Below are positions 1 to 11,750 of a stretch of 64,000 nucleotides of DNA, piece after piece (within the stretch, counting starts at the first letter, position 1; each line of letters begins with the position of its first letter). This stretch comes from Pomphorhynchus laevis (taxonomy: Eukaryota; Acanthocephala; Palaeacanthocephala; Echinorhynchida; Pomphorhynchidae): NCBI GenBank assembly GCA_012934845.2, contig WNNJ02002647.1, positions 1-64,000 of the forward strand, read 5' to 3'. Below the pieces are notes generated by a model. It had not been told where the DNA came from. It saw nothing but the letters and a program-made list of their open reading frames with translations, and did not search any database. The position numbers and the translations under genes are program-made.

Positions 1-1499
1 AATTATTTAATTAATTAAATAAATTAATTAATTTAAATCGATCAATTTTAAATTAATTAAAGTGTGAATTTAGTTTCAATAATTTAAATAATTTCAAATT
101 AAAATATTAAAATTCTTAAATATTATTACAGATATTATTAAAATATCTTTAATAATTTGAAATTAAAATAAGCCAAAATATTATTTACAAACACTTGACA
201 CATCATTTTGGCATTCAGATTGCTAAAGAGCTGGAGTAAAAAAAATAACATTGAATACTTCAATATTAAAACAGTAAAAGATACTTGATATTGATAAAAC
301 GGCAAATTTTGCTGTTACATAAGGGACAAAACCATATTAATAGTGGTTTGTGTTTTTATGGCAACACTGTATTCCGCAAATCTACGTTATTCAATTTTAC
401 AGTATAGAATTCAAATATAAAGAGAAAGCAAAGCGTCGTAATCCGGTTTAATTGATTTGCTGATTTAAATACATTATCTTAAAAAATGATTAAACGATGT
501 GATAAAAGTATTAAAAACTTTAGACACTATTCCGAGCATGCACCGCGACTTGGGCTAATTTTCTATGCAAATTCAGCTGCAACCATGATCAGATTTAATT
601 TAATAGAATGTTGGATATGCCCCCACTTTGTGCAAACAGAAAAAAGATCATAACAGTTATGACGACGATCATTAAAATACTTTCAAACCGCAGCAACGAA
701 CCATAAATATAAGTTCACTATTATCAAAATGATTACTGATCAGTCTTCTTCAATGAACTAAAATCAATACATTAGAGAGATACATTTCTTCAGAAACATC
801 ATCATATATCTCTTTAGTAGGCTAATATATCCTGATATATTTTAAATAAATAATTATATTTAAATAAAGAATTATCCATAAATCTGGAAGAATGACAAAC
901 GATGAAAAAAGCACAATGTAAGGAAGAGACGAGATTAACAAAGGCAAACGTAATTACGCATTTCATTAACTGGATCACACTGCTCTGAACTGTGACGATG
1001 GCGCAATACGAAGTCCGATAAACAAGCGATATTTTCCTCTAGCTAACATCAAAAACAAGCGATGCGTCGTCGAAAGTTTTGTTTCATTTTTGGAAACAAA
1101 ACTCTTTTGCCGAAACAAAACATCTTAACTACGTTTAGTTACGATTAAACCTGGTTGATGGCGGTGCTTAAATGTTACTACATTTTATCACATCATAAAA
1201 TATGGTAAAGTTACAGGGCTGGTTAAAACCGCAAAAACAGCGGAATTTAAATTAACACTTTTGAAGATAAGAGGACAATATTAAAATTTTTTCTAATTTA
1301 ATTTCTTCTTTTACACTTTTTAGGAAATTGCTGTCACAATTTCAAAGGAAAATAACAATTTTAATTGACGTTACGAATTCATAATGTGTACTGATGTGTG
1401 AATCTTCTAGTACAAGCAATTGAACAAAATAAAGAGCTTTAATGTATTAGAAATATCTAATTTTATGAAAATTGAAAAATCGTTTTATTGACATAATTG
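1..1499. other. AT-rich sequence, nothing recognised
   Basis: No long reading frame, repeat match to the rest of the window or RNA gene was recognised here. If the candidate exon at 2918-2969 is real, this stretch would lie in its first intron or hold further exons, but I could not identify any. Confidence 0.5.
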
Positions 1500-2070
1500 A
1501 ACAGTAAATTGAACGATCACAAATCGCTTAATTTGGGTTTTGTGATCAGTTTCATTTAAGAATAGGGTTCGAAACATGAAAGAAAAGAGGTTCTTCCTAA
1601 TGACCTATAATCCTTATTCAGTTATATCGTCGGTCATTTATTAATCGATTCATGCAATAGATGTTTATTTTATCGAATCTTTATAAAATTATTACAAAAT
1701 TTTATTTTAACTCTATTTTATTCGATAATCAGCTGATATGTTAAACATATTTATTATATTTATAATATAAAAGATATATTTTATAATCTATTTTAAAAAT
1801 ACATTATATTTTTATATTTATTTTGAAAATATATTTTATAAAATAATTTTTACAATTTTTTCATTTACACGCAGCATAAAAATACGATGTATTCCTTATT
1901 CGGACACATCGTATATTATTTATTTGTAAATTCAAAAATTTTGATTTTAACTTTTAATTATAAATTTTAATTTTATATATAAATTATATCAAATTTTATA
2001 ATTATTTATTATTTATCTTTATTTTTAATTTATTTATATAAATTTATTTTTAATCTAAATACGTAGGTTT
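1500..2070 (+). repeat. Family C dispersed repeat, copy 1
   Basis: This copy has the family C core (AGGG-TT-CGAAAC, then CTAATGACC about 30 bases on), followed by the AT-rich body that ends near AATACGTAG. It is older than the 56.6 kb copy: the core is shorter and the body is interrupted around 1.89 kb. The helix ATAGG/CCTAT flanking the core is kept although its bases differ from other copies. Confidence 0.6.
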
Positions 2071-2917
2071 AAATATTTTATAACATTTTAACTAATTAAA
2101 ATAAAATAATTTTAGATGTTATTTTGAATTAAAAATTATTATTAAATAGCCGTATGTTTCATTGTTTCATTTTATCTTTGTGTTTCATTCACAAGATAAA
2201 TTGATGCTATTGATCACACAGAATTATCAGTTAAAGTGACCAATTTATACTTTTACATAAATATACCTTTAACAAATATCTGAAAAAATTGAAAAGTTTC
2301 ACATGTTCTTCTAGCAACGGAATATCTGACCATTACAAAAACATAAATTCAAGACGACTCGTAAGAAAGAACGTAAATTGTGTTTAAAAAGAACATATCA
2401 GTAAAATAACGAAAGAAAAAGTTCATAAAAAATTTAAGCCATTTAATTCCATTGGCAGTTTAAAAATTTTTATTTAGAAAAAAAATAAAGCGTTTAAACC
2501 GTAAAAAATAATGTGTTGATGGACTCTTAAGAATTAGGAAAAAATAAAAAGAGCTTTTAATAATAACACGTACAGTTAGAAAATAAAAGTAGATCATCAC
2601 AATCTAAAGGACAGAAATCAATAAATCTCGTTAGATGTTTCTTTTGAACGTGCAGTCGTTATCAAGCCTTTTAAAATAAATTATATACACACGATATCGA
2701 ATATATCTAAGAAAAACTTCACAAAAAACTAGAGAGAATTTACAGACATAACATTTATATTGATAAGGGTGGCACGTTTATCCAAAATAAAAGATTTTAA
2801 TTTTTTCATTATTTTGTTTTCTCGGAGATGGCTCGACAGAAACAAAATAAATCCGAGCAGAACATTTTATCTTTCATAAACATTATTAAAGAACAGAAAG
2901 CAAATATAAATCCTTAC
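2071..2917. other. Intergenic or intronic AT-rich DNA
   Basis: No coding potential is visible. If 2918-2969 is a true exon read leftwards, this is the start of its intron. Confidence 0.4.
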
Positions 2918-2969
2918 CCATATAAACCAAATCGTCAATAATATCATTAGGAATATCATTATCGCTCAT
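2918..2969 (-). CDS. Candidate first coding exon of a host gene
   Basis: On the minus strand an ATG at 2969 opens MSDNDIPNDIIDDLVYM and runs, after one further G, into GTAAGG, a good splice donor (GT at 2917-2916). The start is preceded by a purine at -3. About 70-110 bases upstream are a TATA-like box and CCAAT boxes in the right order and orientation. The acidic, low-repeat peptide differs from every mobile-element product in the window. I do not recognise the protein and found no second exon between here and position 1, so the gene, if real, has a long first intron. A chance ATG next to a chance donor remains possible. Confidence 0.35.
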
Positions 2970-3007
2970 CTCGTTCAGATATTAGCTTGAATTTGCTCAC
3001 AATGCTC

Positions 3008-3110
3008 AAAGTTTAAAAACAGTGAAACTGTTTTCCTTATATATCAAAACGGCTTGCAACGTTATGAACCTTATTGGTTATAACAAAATTAAGAATTTAG
3101 CCAATGGCTA
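3008..3110 (-). promoter_or_regulatory. Candidate TATA/CCAAT promoter for the 2918-2969 exon
   Basis: Reading the minus strand there is a palindromic GCCAATGGC (3108-3100), then AACCAATAAGG (around 3080-3070), then TATATAAG (3043-3036). Transcription would begin near 3015-3010, leaving a roughly 45-base 5' leader before the ATG at 2969. Spacing fits a classic RNA polymerase II promoter, though the region is AT-rich and a TATA match alone means little. Confidence 0.35.
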
Positions 3111-4389
3111 ACGAGATTCGGTATTTACACCTCAATATAATTTTAAATGCAGCTAATTTTTTTGTCATAGTACAATGTGTCATCAAAGAATGTGTCAATT
3201 TTAATTATTAGTATCAAATGAACTAATTACTTGGAGATTACATAACCGGGTAAAAAACAATAAATTATGTCATAGGGTAAGAAACAATAATTAATGGGCA
3301 ATAAGTTCTAAGGGCTGAAAATCGTAAGGACAAAAACCATAAAACTGTACATAAATTCTATGAACCTTTACTTGTACACACGCCGAAACAATTGGTGTGA
3401 AATAGGGAAATAATGAACGTGTGGATAGACAATGAGCTATTGTTATTGCTCAGATTTCATTAAGAAACTATAAAAATGTTATGCTAAATTTGAAGATATT
3501 ACAAAATTTCAACATTGTAGGATGCTCGAAAATGAATTTACTTATCATTCACGACTGCTTCAAAATGACGCAACGCTTAATAAAGCATTCAGAGAAGGAA
3601 AATAAGTCATATAATAAAAAAGAATTGGGTACAATAAAAAATTGTTACATAAAATAGGAGTTTAGGAAAAATAATTCAAAGAAGCGTTTCTTATCACTCT
3701 AGAAGAGAAGAAGGGTTTCCACAGTAAAGCATTTAAACAGCAAAATCAAATTTAAACATAAATTCAAGTTTAAAATTAGTTTTCGTTATTTTGCTTCAAG
3801 GATCAAGGGAATATAAAAAACAGCCATTTAAAGAAATATGGTGTTTGCGGAAACAATTAATACTCTTTGCTATAAAGAAGAGTGCGAGAAAGTCGTTGTA
3901 AAAGGCAAACTCTAGGGCAGATAGGTGTCTGTGCTACAATTAACGACCAGTCAAATTATTAGAAAGTTACATCATTAAAAGATTCTAAAGAGCGAGAAAT
4001 ACAATGGATATTATTGAACATTGGTTTTCTACTTTATGACAATATGTTTTTTGTGTGCTTAATAACATCGATCATGCTGTGCAATTGGTATTCGATGTTT
4101 AAGATGAACATAAAAAATATATTCGGGCTATTCGGTTTAATGCGTCCGAGCTGTCTTGAAGAAATTATCTCATTTTACACTATTTTGGAAAGCGAATCTA
4201 CATAGATAAGCGAATCCACATAAATATTACACAGGGTAAATTAATTTTAGCGTTAAAAAATAGATTAGCAACAAATTAATGAAGTCATAGCATCGTTAAT
4301 ATATAAATTCAAAATTGTATGGTTTTTTTTATAAAAAATAAAAAATATGAACAAAAGATAATATTTTTAACTTTTCTTGCTCTCTAAAT
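3111..4389. other. No gene recognised
   Basis: A 63-codon frame at 4014-4205 is the longest. It has no recognisable domain and no supporting signals, so I do not call it. Confidence 0.5.
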
Positions 4390-4395
4390 TATTAC

Positions 4396-4465
4396 AGTTT
4401 AAAAAATTAATTATTACAGTTTAAAAAATTAATTATTACAGTTTATTAAATTAATTACAGTTTTA
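4396..4465 (+). repeat. Short tandem repeat, about 23 bp unit x 3
   Basis: The unit ATTACAGTTTAAAAAATTA recurs three times with small differences, the last carrying TTTATTAAATT. It is a local slippage-type array. Confidence 0.7.
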
Positions 4466-5159
4466 TAATCTAAACATATTCAAGTTGCATCTTTATTTAA
4501 GGTAAAAGAAAACGTATGCAATTGCCGAGAACCGTAGGCAATCAAAATTTAAGAGGATAAAAATAATTTGATCATGTTTTGTTCACAAAATTAATATTAA
4601 TTTAACAATCATTTGAAAAGATCCTTATTACATCTTCAAAAACTAAATGCAATGACTAAACAACATACTTGAGCCATTAAAAATGCACTTACAGCACACC
4701 TTTGCATGTAAATATATTCTGAGACACGTCGACATAATGGTTTTCAAGTTATATAACGTATTTTAATTCAATAGCTTCAAAATAACAAGATTTAAATGTT
4801 AATTGTGTTGTAATTTTTAAAAACATAAATTAACACAGTCATAAATAAGTACCGATTGTTTTCAATGGGAAAAGAAAATAAACCACAAATTTGAATACAA
4901 TCTCATGAGATCTGATAATCTACTTCGTCGCTGTATCTCAGGCTTTTGCCAGATGGCATGTAGAGAAGTATTGCATTAAACATTTATAAAATATCATTTT
5001 AATTTAAGATGAAATTTTGACCAAGAGTTTTCACAATACTATTTTATAATTAAATAATAATTTATACAATTGACTTTACAATGTGAAGTTAATTCATTAA
5101 CATACAAATACCGTTGGCACCATGTACAACATCAACCAATAAACATATTTAAAGCAAAG
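4466..5159. other. No gene recognised
   Basis: AT-rich unique sequence with no reading frame or repeat I can place. Confidence 0.5.
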
Positions 5160-5725
5160 GCAAGTGTTCAATATTTAGAAAATATTGAACACAATATTTA
5201 TTATGAATAATAAATAATATACTTTGTATTAGAATAAGGTACACAAAATAATCAAATTTCATAAGAGTAAATACGTCATTAGCGTGTATTTGACCCCGCT
5301 GCTATGCTGGGTCAAGGAATAGGGGCCAAAACCTGATAGCATTGCAGTTGCCCTGATAACTTTTTTAATATTCAAATACATTGTATTGAATTTTGAGAGC
5401 AGGATCAAAAAGGAAAACTTTTTATTTTTATATTTAGCTATAATTTCTGTTAACATCAGAAAAAAATTAAAATAAAAAAATAAAAAAATATCAAATAATA
5501 ACATCATATATTATTTGTTAATCAATTCATAAAAATTGATTTTTATTTTAAATTTTAATTATAAATTTTAACTTTATAAATTATATAAAATCTTGTATAA
5601 CAAATATTTTTATTTATCATTATAAATAATTATTTATAATTTAATTTTTTTATTTAGTATCATTTTTTATGTATAAATAATATAAAATATGTACACAGTT
5701 AGCTAATCAAATTTAAAATCATTAA
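5160..5725 (+). repeat. Family C dispersed repeat, copy 2
   Basis: It shares with the 56.5 kb copy the left part (TAATATACTTTGTATTAGAA), the hairpin-rich core (CCCCGCTGCTATG, then AGGGGCCAAAACCTGATAG, then CCTGATAAC) and the AT-rich body ending near AGTTAGCTAATC. A short minus-strand frame across it is a chance opening. Confidence 0.75.
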
Positions 5726-6239
5726 TTTAATAGGGTTTAGCACACCATATGTTTCTTAGATAAAAGGGAAATATGGTCTATACCAAAAATTGAAAGGCAG
5801 CATTGAAAATGCATAGCCATAAATGGCTGTTCAACAAAAATTTCCGATTGTAGACAACACCAGAAATAAAAAATTTAATACTAAATGTATTAAATTTTAT
5901 TTAACAACAAAAAATGAAACTTGTAATGTTTAAAAAAGCTTTCCTGAAATGCTAGTAACTAGTTTAATAATAAATACTCCAATGGGAAACGAATATTATT
6001 AAAAATTTTATATAACAAGTATTTATTATTTGTAATTATAATTATTTAATTTTTTATGATTTATACAACTAATTTCGAAAATTGATAAATTGTATATACG
6101 GATGGTAACTTATATTTTATCTATAACTAATGGTCATCCAGTATCGACATTTAAATTATAATTTATGTTTAATTTATATATAGTATAAAATTCGTGGATT
6201 CAGTAAGCTGATCAGATGTATAATAGTACAATTATAAAT
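5726..6239. other. AT-rich, fragments resembling family C body
   Basis: Scattered AT-rich blocks resemble the family C body but no core motif is present. No gene was recognised. Confidence 0.35.
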
Positions 6240-6420
6240 TATATAATCAGGGTTATCGTAATATAATTACATATAACTATCTTTTATAGCAATTATTTTT
6301 TGTAACATTATTTATAATTATTTATTATTTAAAAATATAAATTTATTTAGTATTATTTTTTAATTTATAAATAATATAAATACGTAGACTCATTTATCTG
6401 ATTGGATATATTATAATGCC
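6240..6420 (+). repeat. Family C body fragment
   Basis: Only the right end of the family is present, ending with ATACGTAGACTCATTTATCTG, which matches the ends of the copies near 24.6 kb and 57.0 kb. Confidence 0.55.
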
Positions 6421-7153
6421 AAAGCCCGAAATCTAAATTTGAGTACATTGTTAAATTCAGTATTTGGCAGAACTCTTAATATAATTATTTAACCAGGTAG
6501 TTGAACTAGTTTGACAAAAACAATGGGAAACAAATTATTGTATGTGAATCAGAGAAAAAGATAAAAACACGCAAATAATTTCAATTTTTTTAAACGATGG
6601 ATCTAATAACCTCGATATCCAATGTGATGTTTATATATTTTCATGCAGATCGATTTGAATTTATAATAAAAGTAGAAACCGTTCAACCGACTTATTAGAA
6701 TTAAAATTTAAAGGTCGATGATGAAAAATGTTGGCTGCATATTATACAGCCAACGAACATTGTTCATATTTTGATTCCATCGTTAACGGAAACAAAACGA
6801 TTTCATCTGTTTAGAAAATAAGCTATAAACCGATTACATTTGTTTCAGGAGCATTTATATTTGCTTTTTAGGTAAGAATATAGTAGCATACAGATCCATT
6901 ACATTTGAATTTAACAAAAGGTTTGATATCCAAACTATGAAACTATAATATACTTATAGAAAACGACAATTCCCAGTCATTTAGTTGATCCTAAAGCGCT
7001 ATTGTTCGTATTAAGAAACAATTATCAGCGAAAAAACAAAGAGCAGTTAAAACTATACAACCCGTATCAGCAAAGATCGATAATTAAAATTGGAACTATT
7101 ATATCAGTCACTTTGAATGTATACACTCATTAGATTGAAAAGCATCATTTGAG
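6421..7153. other. No gene recognised
   Basis: Unique AT-rich DNA without a supported feature. Confidence 0.5.
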
Positions 7154-7366
7154 CAAAATTCCAGAACCCCAACGGACCTTATCTAAGATATATCAGCGCC
7201 CGGCCAGAAATGCAGGACAAACGGCACGTCCATATATTATTTGTGATCCTGTTACTAACTGTTGATTTGATCTGTTACTAATGTTAAACAACTTTCATTC
7301 AAGGTAATCCAAGTTCCTGCTGCTTCGAGTATTCAGCAGTGGCAGGGCATTCTAGGTATTCAAAAT
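7154..7366 (+). repeat. Dispersed repeat pair, member 1
   Basis: The segment from GCAAAATTCCAG to TAGGTATTCAAAATG recurs at 7587-7830. It holds the GC-rich landmark CAGCGCCCGGCCAG and GGACAAACGGCACGTCC, which can form a short GGAC/GTCC hairpin. I do not know the family. Confidence 0.75.
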
Positions 7367-7586
7367 GTCCCGCTATGCACCAAGCAGTGCATAGCTCTTA
7401 ATGCATGATGTGCAATTTTCGATTAATTAAATGATAAATCATTTGATATTCAGTAAGACACAATATACCGTCGCACCGTAACGTAAACCACGATAGACAA
7501 TCTGTACATCAATACATCGTTGATTATGCAGTGAATATTATACCAAGGGTTAGTCGGGTAGCAGCAGCCGGCTTTGTTTCAATTGC

Positions 7587-7830
7587 AAAATTCCAGGACT
7601 GCAACGGACATGTCGTAAAGGATATTTCAGCGCCCGGCCAGCAATGCAGGACAAACGGCACGTCCATATATTATTTGTGATCTAATTACTAATGTTAAAC
7701 AACTTTCATTCAAGGTAATCCAAGTTCCTGCTGCAATCCAATAAGAGTAATAAAAAATAAACACATCATTTGAGTTTCGACTATTCAGCAATGGCACGGT
7801 ATTCTAGGTATTCAAAATGACATTGGTAAG
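7587..7830 (+). repeat. Dispersed repeat pair, member 2
   Basis: It is the same sequence as 7154-7366 but lacks about 20 bases in the middle and carries an extra stretch of about 40 bases before ATTCAGCAATGGCA. A local duplication or two insertions of one short element would explain it. Confidence 0.75.
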
Positions 7831-9190
7831 ACGGTAACCTCGACTCAATCTTTCCAAATTTGAGCGACCACACTGTTCGATCTGTTATTTTTTTTAATCT
7901 TTGATCTTCTGCTAGCTTCAAGGCAATATATTTTTTCACTGCTTGTATATTTTATTGTCACTACGATAATGCAGTGTTGAGCGATACGTCACGATGCGTT
8001 ATAAGCTCTAGATGCGCAGTTGACGGCCGTTAGTAGTGTGATAGTGTTATTCATTCTCCATTCTTTGATAGATAATTAGATGACAAATGGTGAGAATAAT
8101 TCATTTACTTCCTTAATGCACCACAATTCTGCCTGATACATACAGCATTTGTAAACTGAAAATTGCAGACTCGACGCGGATCATTTGGAGAGCTTATTTT
8201 AATAAGGCCTTATTATCTCTTTTTGTACTTATTAAACTCTACGCACATATTGCTTTTACGTATCTTAGCATTAAGTCAGAGAGAATACAAAACTTGAAAT
8301 TTTATTGCTGATAACCTCTGCACAATGACATTGCAAACTAATAACGTAAAAGCAGCAGACTGACGACATATGTCTTCTCACATGCTTGATATTTGAGGAC
8401 TGAAGGGTAAAGCAGTATTTTTACTATTGAATATGCATTTTTGTAAATTACAGCCTGATGCTACTGCTATACAGAGAAAGATCAGCTTTTCTGTGATGTT
8501 GCGCATCCTTCTTCGAATCGGTGATTGCTTTTGCGGAATCGACAACGCGATCCCATTCTTCTAGGATGTAGTTTAGGCTTTTTATCCAATGAAGTCAATA
8601 ATCTGTTGTAGATTATACATCGATGAGGAAAATTGGAAACAAATCACAGAAATGATAACAAAGAAGGTCCATATGATTAGAATAGACATAAAACTGAGTG
8701 CAACAACGTGCATACGTAACATCCTTAACAGATGACGTGTTTTGACGAAATACAAAGAGGGATCGGGTGGATAAGATTAAGGATTTAATCCGTTAAATAT
8801 AATTCAGTCTATTGACGATCAGAAAGAAAACGGGAAAAATAAAAGTGATTTGCCGATGGAATAGCTCAAAAATAGCGTTTTTTATAAAAACGTTTAACTG
8901 GAATCGTAACAAAACAAAGATTAAAAACGGTTATATTCACAACCTTATCTCATATCAATTCGGATTTTACTGTTCGCGACTAGATAAATTACGTTACCAT
9001 CATTATGTGATCAAGGAACGAGCAATAAAATTGAAATCCGGAATAAGCGCAATTTAAATTCAGTCGTATCTAGCCAGCGTGATCTAGTTTACCGAGAGAG
9101 AACTTTTAAAACAAAGTCGGAGCGAACGAACTTTTAATAGCGAATACGTCATTTAATTATTAAAATATCCACCTTTTGTTATAATTGTAA
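7831..9190. other. Mixed sequence, no supported gene
   Basis: GC content rises near 7.95-8.06 kb and a short ATG-to-GTGAG combination occurs near 8,082, but this is too little to call an exon. An 81-codon frame at 8812-9057 is lysine- and asparagine-rich with no domain I know. Confidence 0.4.
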
Positions 9191-9198
9191 ATTTATAA

Positions 9199-9592
9199 GG
9201 GCCTTTCCCATTAGACGTATTTTGACTGTTGACAGATAATATCGTATTCACCTACACTGTTTCACATGTGAAGTATTTTATGGAGAAGCTTCTGGTTTCG
9301 GAAAAAAATGATTTTAATTTAAAAAAATTATAAATTTAAAAAAATCACATTTATAAACTAGAACTTATTAAATTTTGACAACGCAACTTGAGGCCTTTCA
9401 TATTAGACGTATTTTTGCTCTTTACAAATAAATGTTTGCAAAATAATGATTTTACTGACACTATTTCACATGTGAAGTATTTTTACGGAGAAGCTCTTGG
9501 TTTCGAAAAAAAATGATTTTAATTTATTAAAAAAAAGTAATAAAAACCACATTTTGTAACTAGAACTTATTAAATTTGGACAACAACATTAT
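9199..9592 (+). repeat. Tandem duplication, about 190 bp unit x 2
   Basis: Unit 1 (9199-9388) and unit 2 (9391-9592) both run GGCCTTTC...TTAGACGTATTTT, then CACATGTGAAGTATTTT, then GGAGAAGCT, GGTTTCG and TAGAACTTATTAAATTT. Differences are spread evenly, so the duplication is not recent. Confidence 0.8.
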
Positions 9593-10029
9593 ACAATCTC
9601 ATTTTATCTCTGACAAATATCAAATCGCTTTAAAATGTTTTAGCAATTTTAAGTTAAATTTACTTTTTTAATTTTAATTCAAAATAGATCGAAATTTTCC
9701 ATTAATACCCCACAATGTTTCATCAGTTTTTGATACAGAAATTTCGAAAATAACTAAATCCAAATTTTTTATTCAAATCGATTAAACATGGAACTTATTG
9801 TTGTAATACTGTAGAATGTTGTAATTAAAAATTGAAAAATAATTTAATTTTAATAATCAAAAAACTACATTTTTAAGGCGAAACTCTAAAATCTCGCAAG
9901 GAACATTTGATCGCTAAAATAATAACGGGCATGCATCCACTTTCTCCGTATTTTGTAGAAAGTAAGAAAGAAAAGAAGACTAAGTAGGAAAATGTGAAAG
10001 AGAAAAGCGTTTAAAAAGATAAGAAAAAT
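9593..10029. other. No gene recognised
   Basis: AT-rich DNA without supported features. Confidence 0.5.
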
Positions 10030-10084
10030 ATCCGATGAAAGTAAATCCATTTCAAATAAATTAGTTTTTTTACTTTAGTGTAGA

Positions 10085-10620
10085 AATTATTTGGCAAATT
10101 CAGATACAAATTTATAAGGTTCTTGCATTTTGTGATGTGTCATTGTTTGAAAAGGTGAACATCGAAATGGAAACCTAAGAAAGTGAGATTGTGGACTATG
10201 GGGATTATGATGAGGCAAAAGATACAAGAGGAGGAGATGTTAGCCTGACGGGGGTGGATCCACATTATTTTGGATTTGCCGGGTTTTGAACGAGATAAAG
10301 ATAGGAGACGCTTGTAGATAGAAGAAAGACAGTTGGAGGCAGAATGTCATTGTCATGTCATTGTTTGAAGAATTAAATAAAATTGTCGAAATAATACGAA
10401 AATGTGCATGATGGTAAATAAGATTAAGGAAAAGATTCCGGGCGAAAGGCATAATTTTACGGGCGCTATATTGATGGCACACGTGTCATCTTTGACTGTC
10501 CACAGAAAGCTGCAAAATTTCATGATTTTCTCAATCAGCAACATAAAGCCATTAAATTCACGATCGAGGCAGAAAATCACGATAAAACGATTAATTTCTA
10601 TGTCATTTAAATCAGACTAA
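10085..10620 (+). pseudogene. Penelope-like RT fragment, split by an insertion
   Basis: One plus-strand frame near 10,475-10,617 reads FDCPQKAAKFHDFLNQQHKA and then IKFTIEAENHDKTINFYVI. This matches the Penelope-like RT block that normally reads F-LN-xHPNIKFT-E, then a hydrophobic FLDV. Upstream codons on either side of the 10,152-10,355 insertion (FVM before it, SLFEELNKIVE after it) also read like protein. It is a short degraded remnant; neither the full RT nor the GIY-YIG domain is present here. Confidence 0.45.
10152..10355 (-). mobile_element. LINE-B internal fragment with 14-bp flanking duplication
   Basis: About 193 bases are identical to 11,283-11,478, an internal part of the LINE-B RT region in the neighbouring copy. 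The insert is bounded by direct copies of TGTCATTGTTTGAA at 10,138-10,151 and 10,356-10,369. There is no 3' end of the LINE and no poly-A. At one edge TGTCATTGTCA repeats part of the flanking duplication. This is not a normal 5'-truncated LINE insertion. Confidence 0.8.
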
Positions 10621-10635
10621 TATCAGACGAATTCG

Positions 10636-11750
10636 AGACAACCTTGTAAAAAAATATATTTATTTTTACGTAGCAAATGCGTGCTGGCGCACGCTTACAT
10701 GCCCACACATAAAACAAACAAATGTCTAAATCATGAGTCGAGAAGGTGGTAATAAAGAAGGGATTTTAATGCGATAAAGGAGCGAGCGCGGCGGACGTCG
10801 AGAGAAAGCTGATTCAAGGCAAGGGAGCGGCGACGAGTAAAGATCGGAGACCGTAGTTGTTAGAGTAATTGGGAACGTGGAGTAAGAGAGAATGACGGGA
10901 ACGCAGCGATAGAACAGTGGGGCGAGTGTCATCTAAAGAAAGGTTAATGAACGATTGCGAGCCGACAACGATGAGACGAAAAGTGAATGGAAGGATGCTA
11001 AGTTAGCTGTGGGCATGGATGGTGGACCAGACGAGTTGGGCAAGATTGTGGTCGAAACGTCGGAGACGTATGAGCACTTTAACGGCAGAGTTGATGATGC
11101 GTTATAGGGGAGGATGATGGATTTTAAAGAATCGAGGAAAAGGCTGAGGCTGTAATCAATTTTAGGAAAAAAGCGATAAAAGAGGAGACACACGAACAGA
11201 AGTCGATAAGAGGGCGGATACGGCGAATGTCACGGAGAATTAAGTTAGATGAGCGGACCATGTCCCGGACGAAGGGTTTAAGGAAAAGGTGAACATCGAA
11301 ATGGAAACCTAAGAAAGTGAGATTGTGGACTATGGGGATTATGATGAGGCAAAAGATACAAGAGGAGGAGATGTTAGCCTGACGGGGGTGGATCCACATT
11401 ATTTTGGATTTGCCGGGTTTTGAACGAGATAAAGATAGGAGACGCTTGTAGATAGAAGAAAGACAGTTGGAGGCAGAAATTGCGATATCGTGTATGCGAT
11501 GAGTGGGTGCATGATCACATTTGAGGATGTCATTGGCATATTGAGTGAAGTAAAATGAATAAGGTTTGATAAACGGAGATAGATCGCCGAGTAGAAGAGA
11601 TAAAAGAAGTGGACCTAGGACTGGGCCTTATGGGACCCCGCAGAAAATAGGGATAAGAGGGGATGATGATGAATTTTAACAGACGCGAAAATAACGGTAA
11701 GATAGATATGTGGCAAACAATTCTACCGAGGAAAAGAAAAGCTGTAATCA
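10636..11750 (-). mobile_element. LINE-B copy 2, 5'-truncated
   Basis: The 3' end is at about 10,640, marked by the stem-loop GCGTGC-TGGC-GCACGC (10,679-10,694) and AAATAAATA. Reading the minus strand there are RT and post-RT segments, such as IPIVHNLTFLGFHFDVHLF at 11,124-11,399, spread over several frames. The copy is cut inside the RT region at about 11,750, where it meets the 3' end of copy 1. It matches the same region of copies 1 and 3. Several frame breaks make it non-coding. Confidence 0.85.

Noticed and set aside
8078-8100. Short exon ATGACAAATG followed by GTGAGA
   Set aside because: Ten coding bases next to a donor-like sequence are expected by chance, and promoter signals upstream are weak.
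8735-8765. Another hammerhead-like CAGATGACGT...GACGAAAT
   Set aside because: The stem is three pairs, the core box differs in two places and stems I and III are absent.
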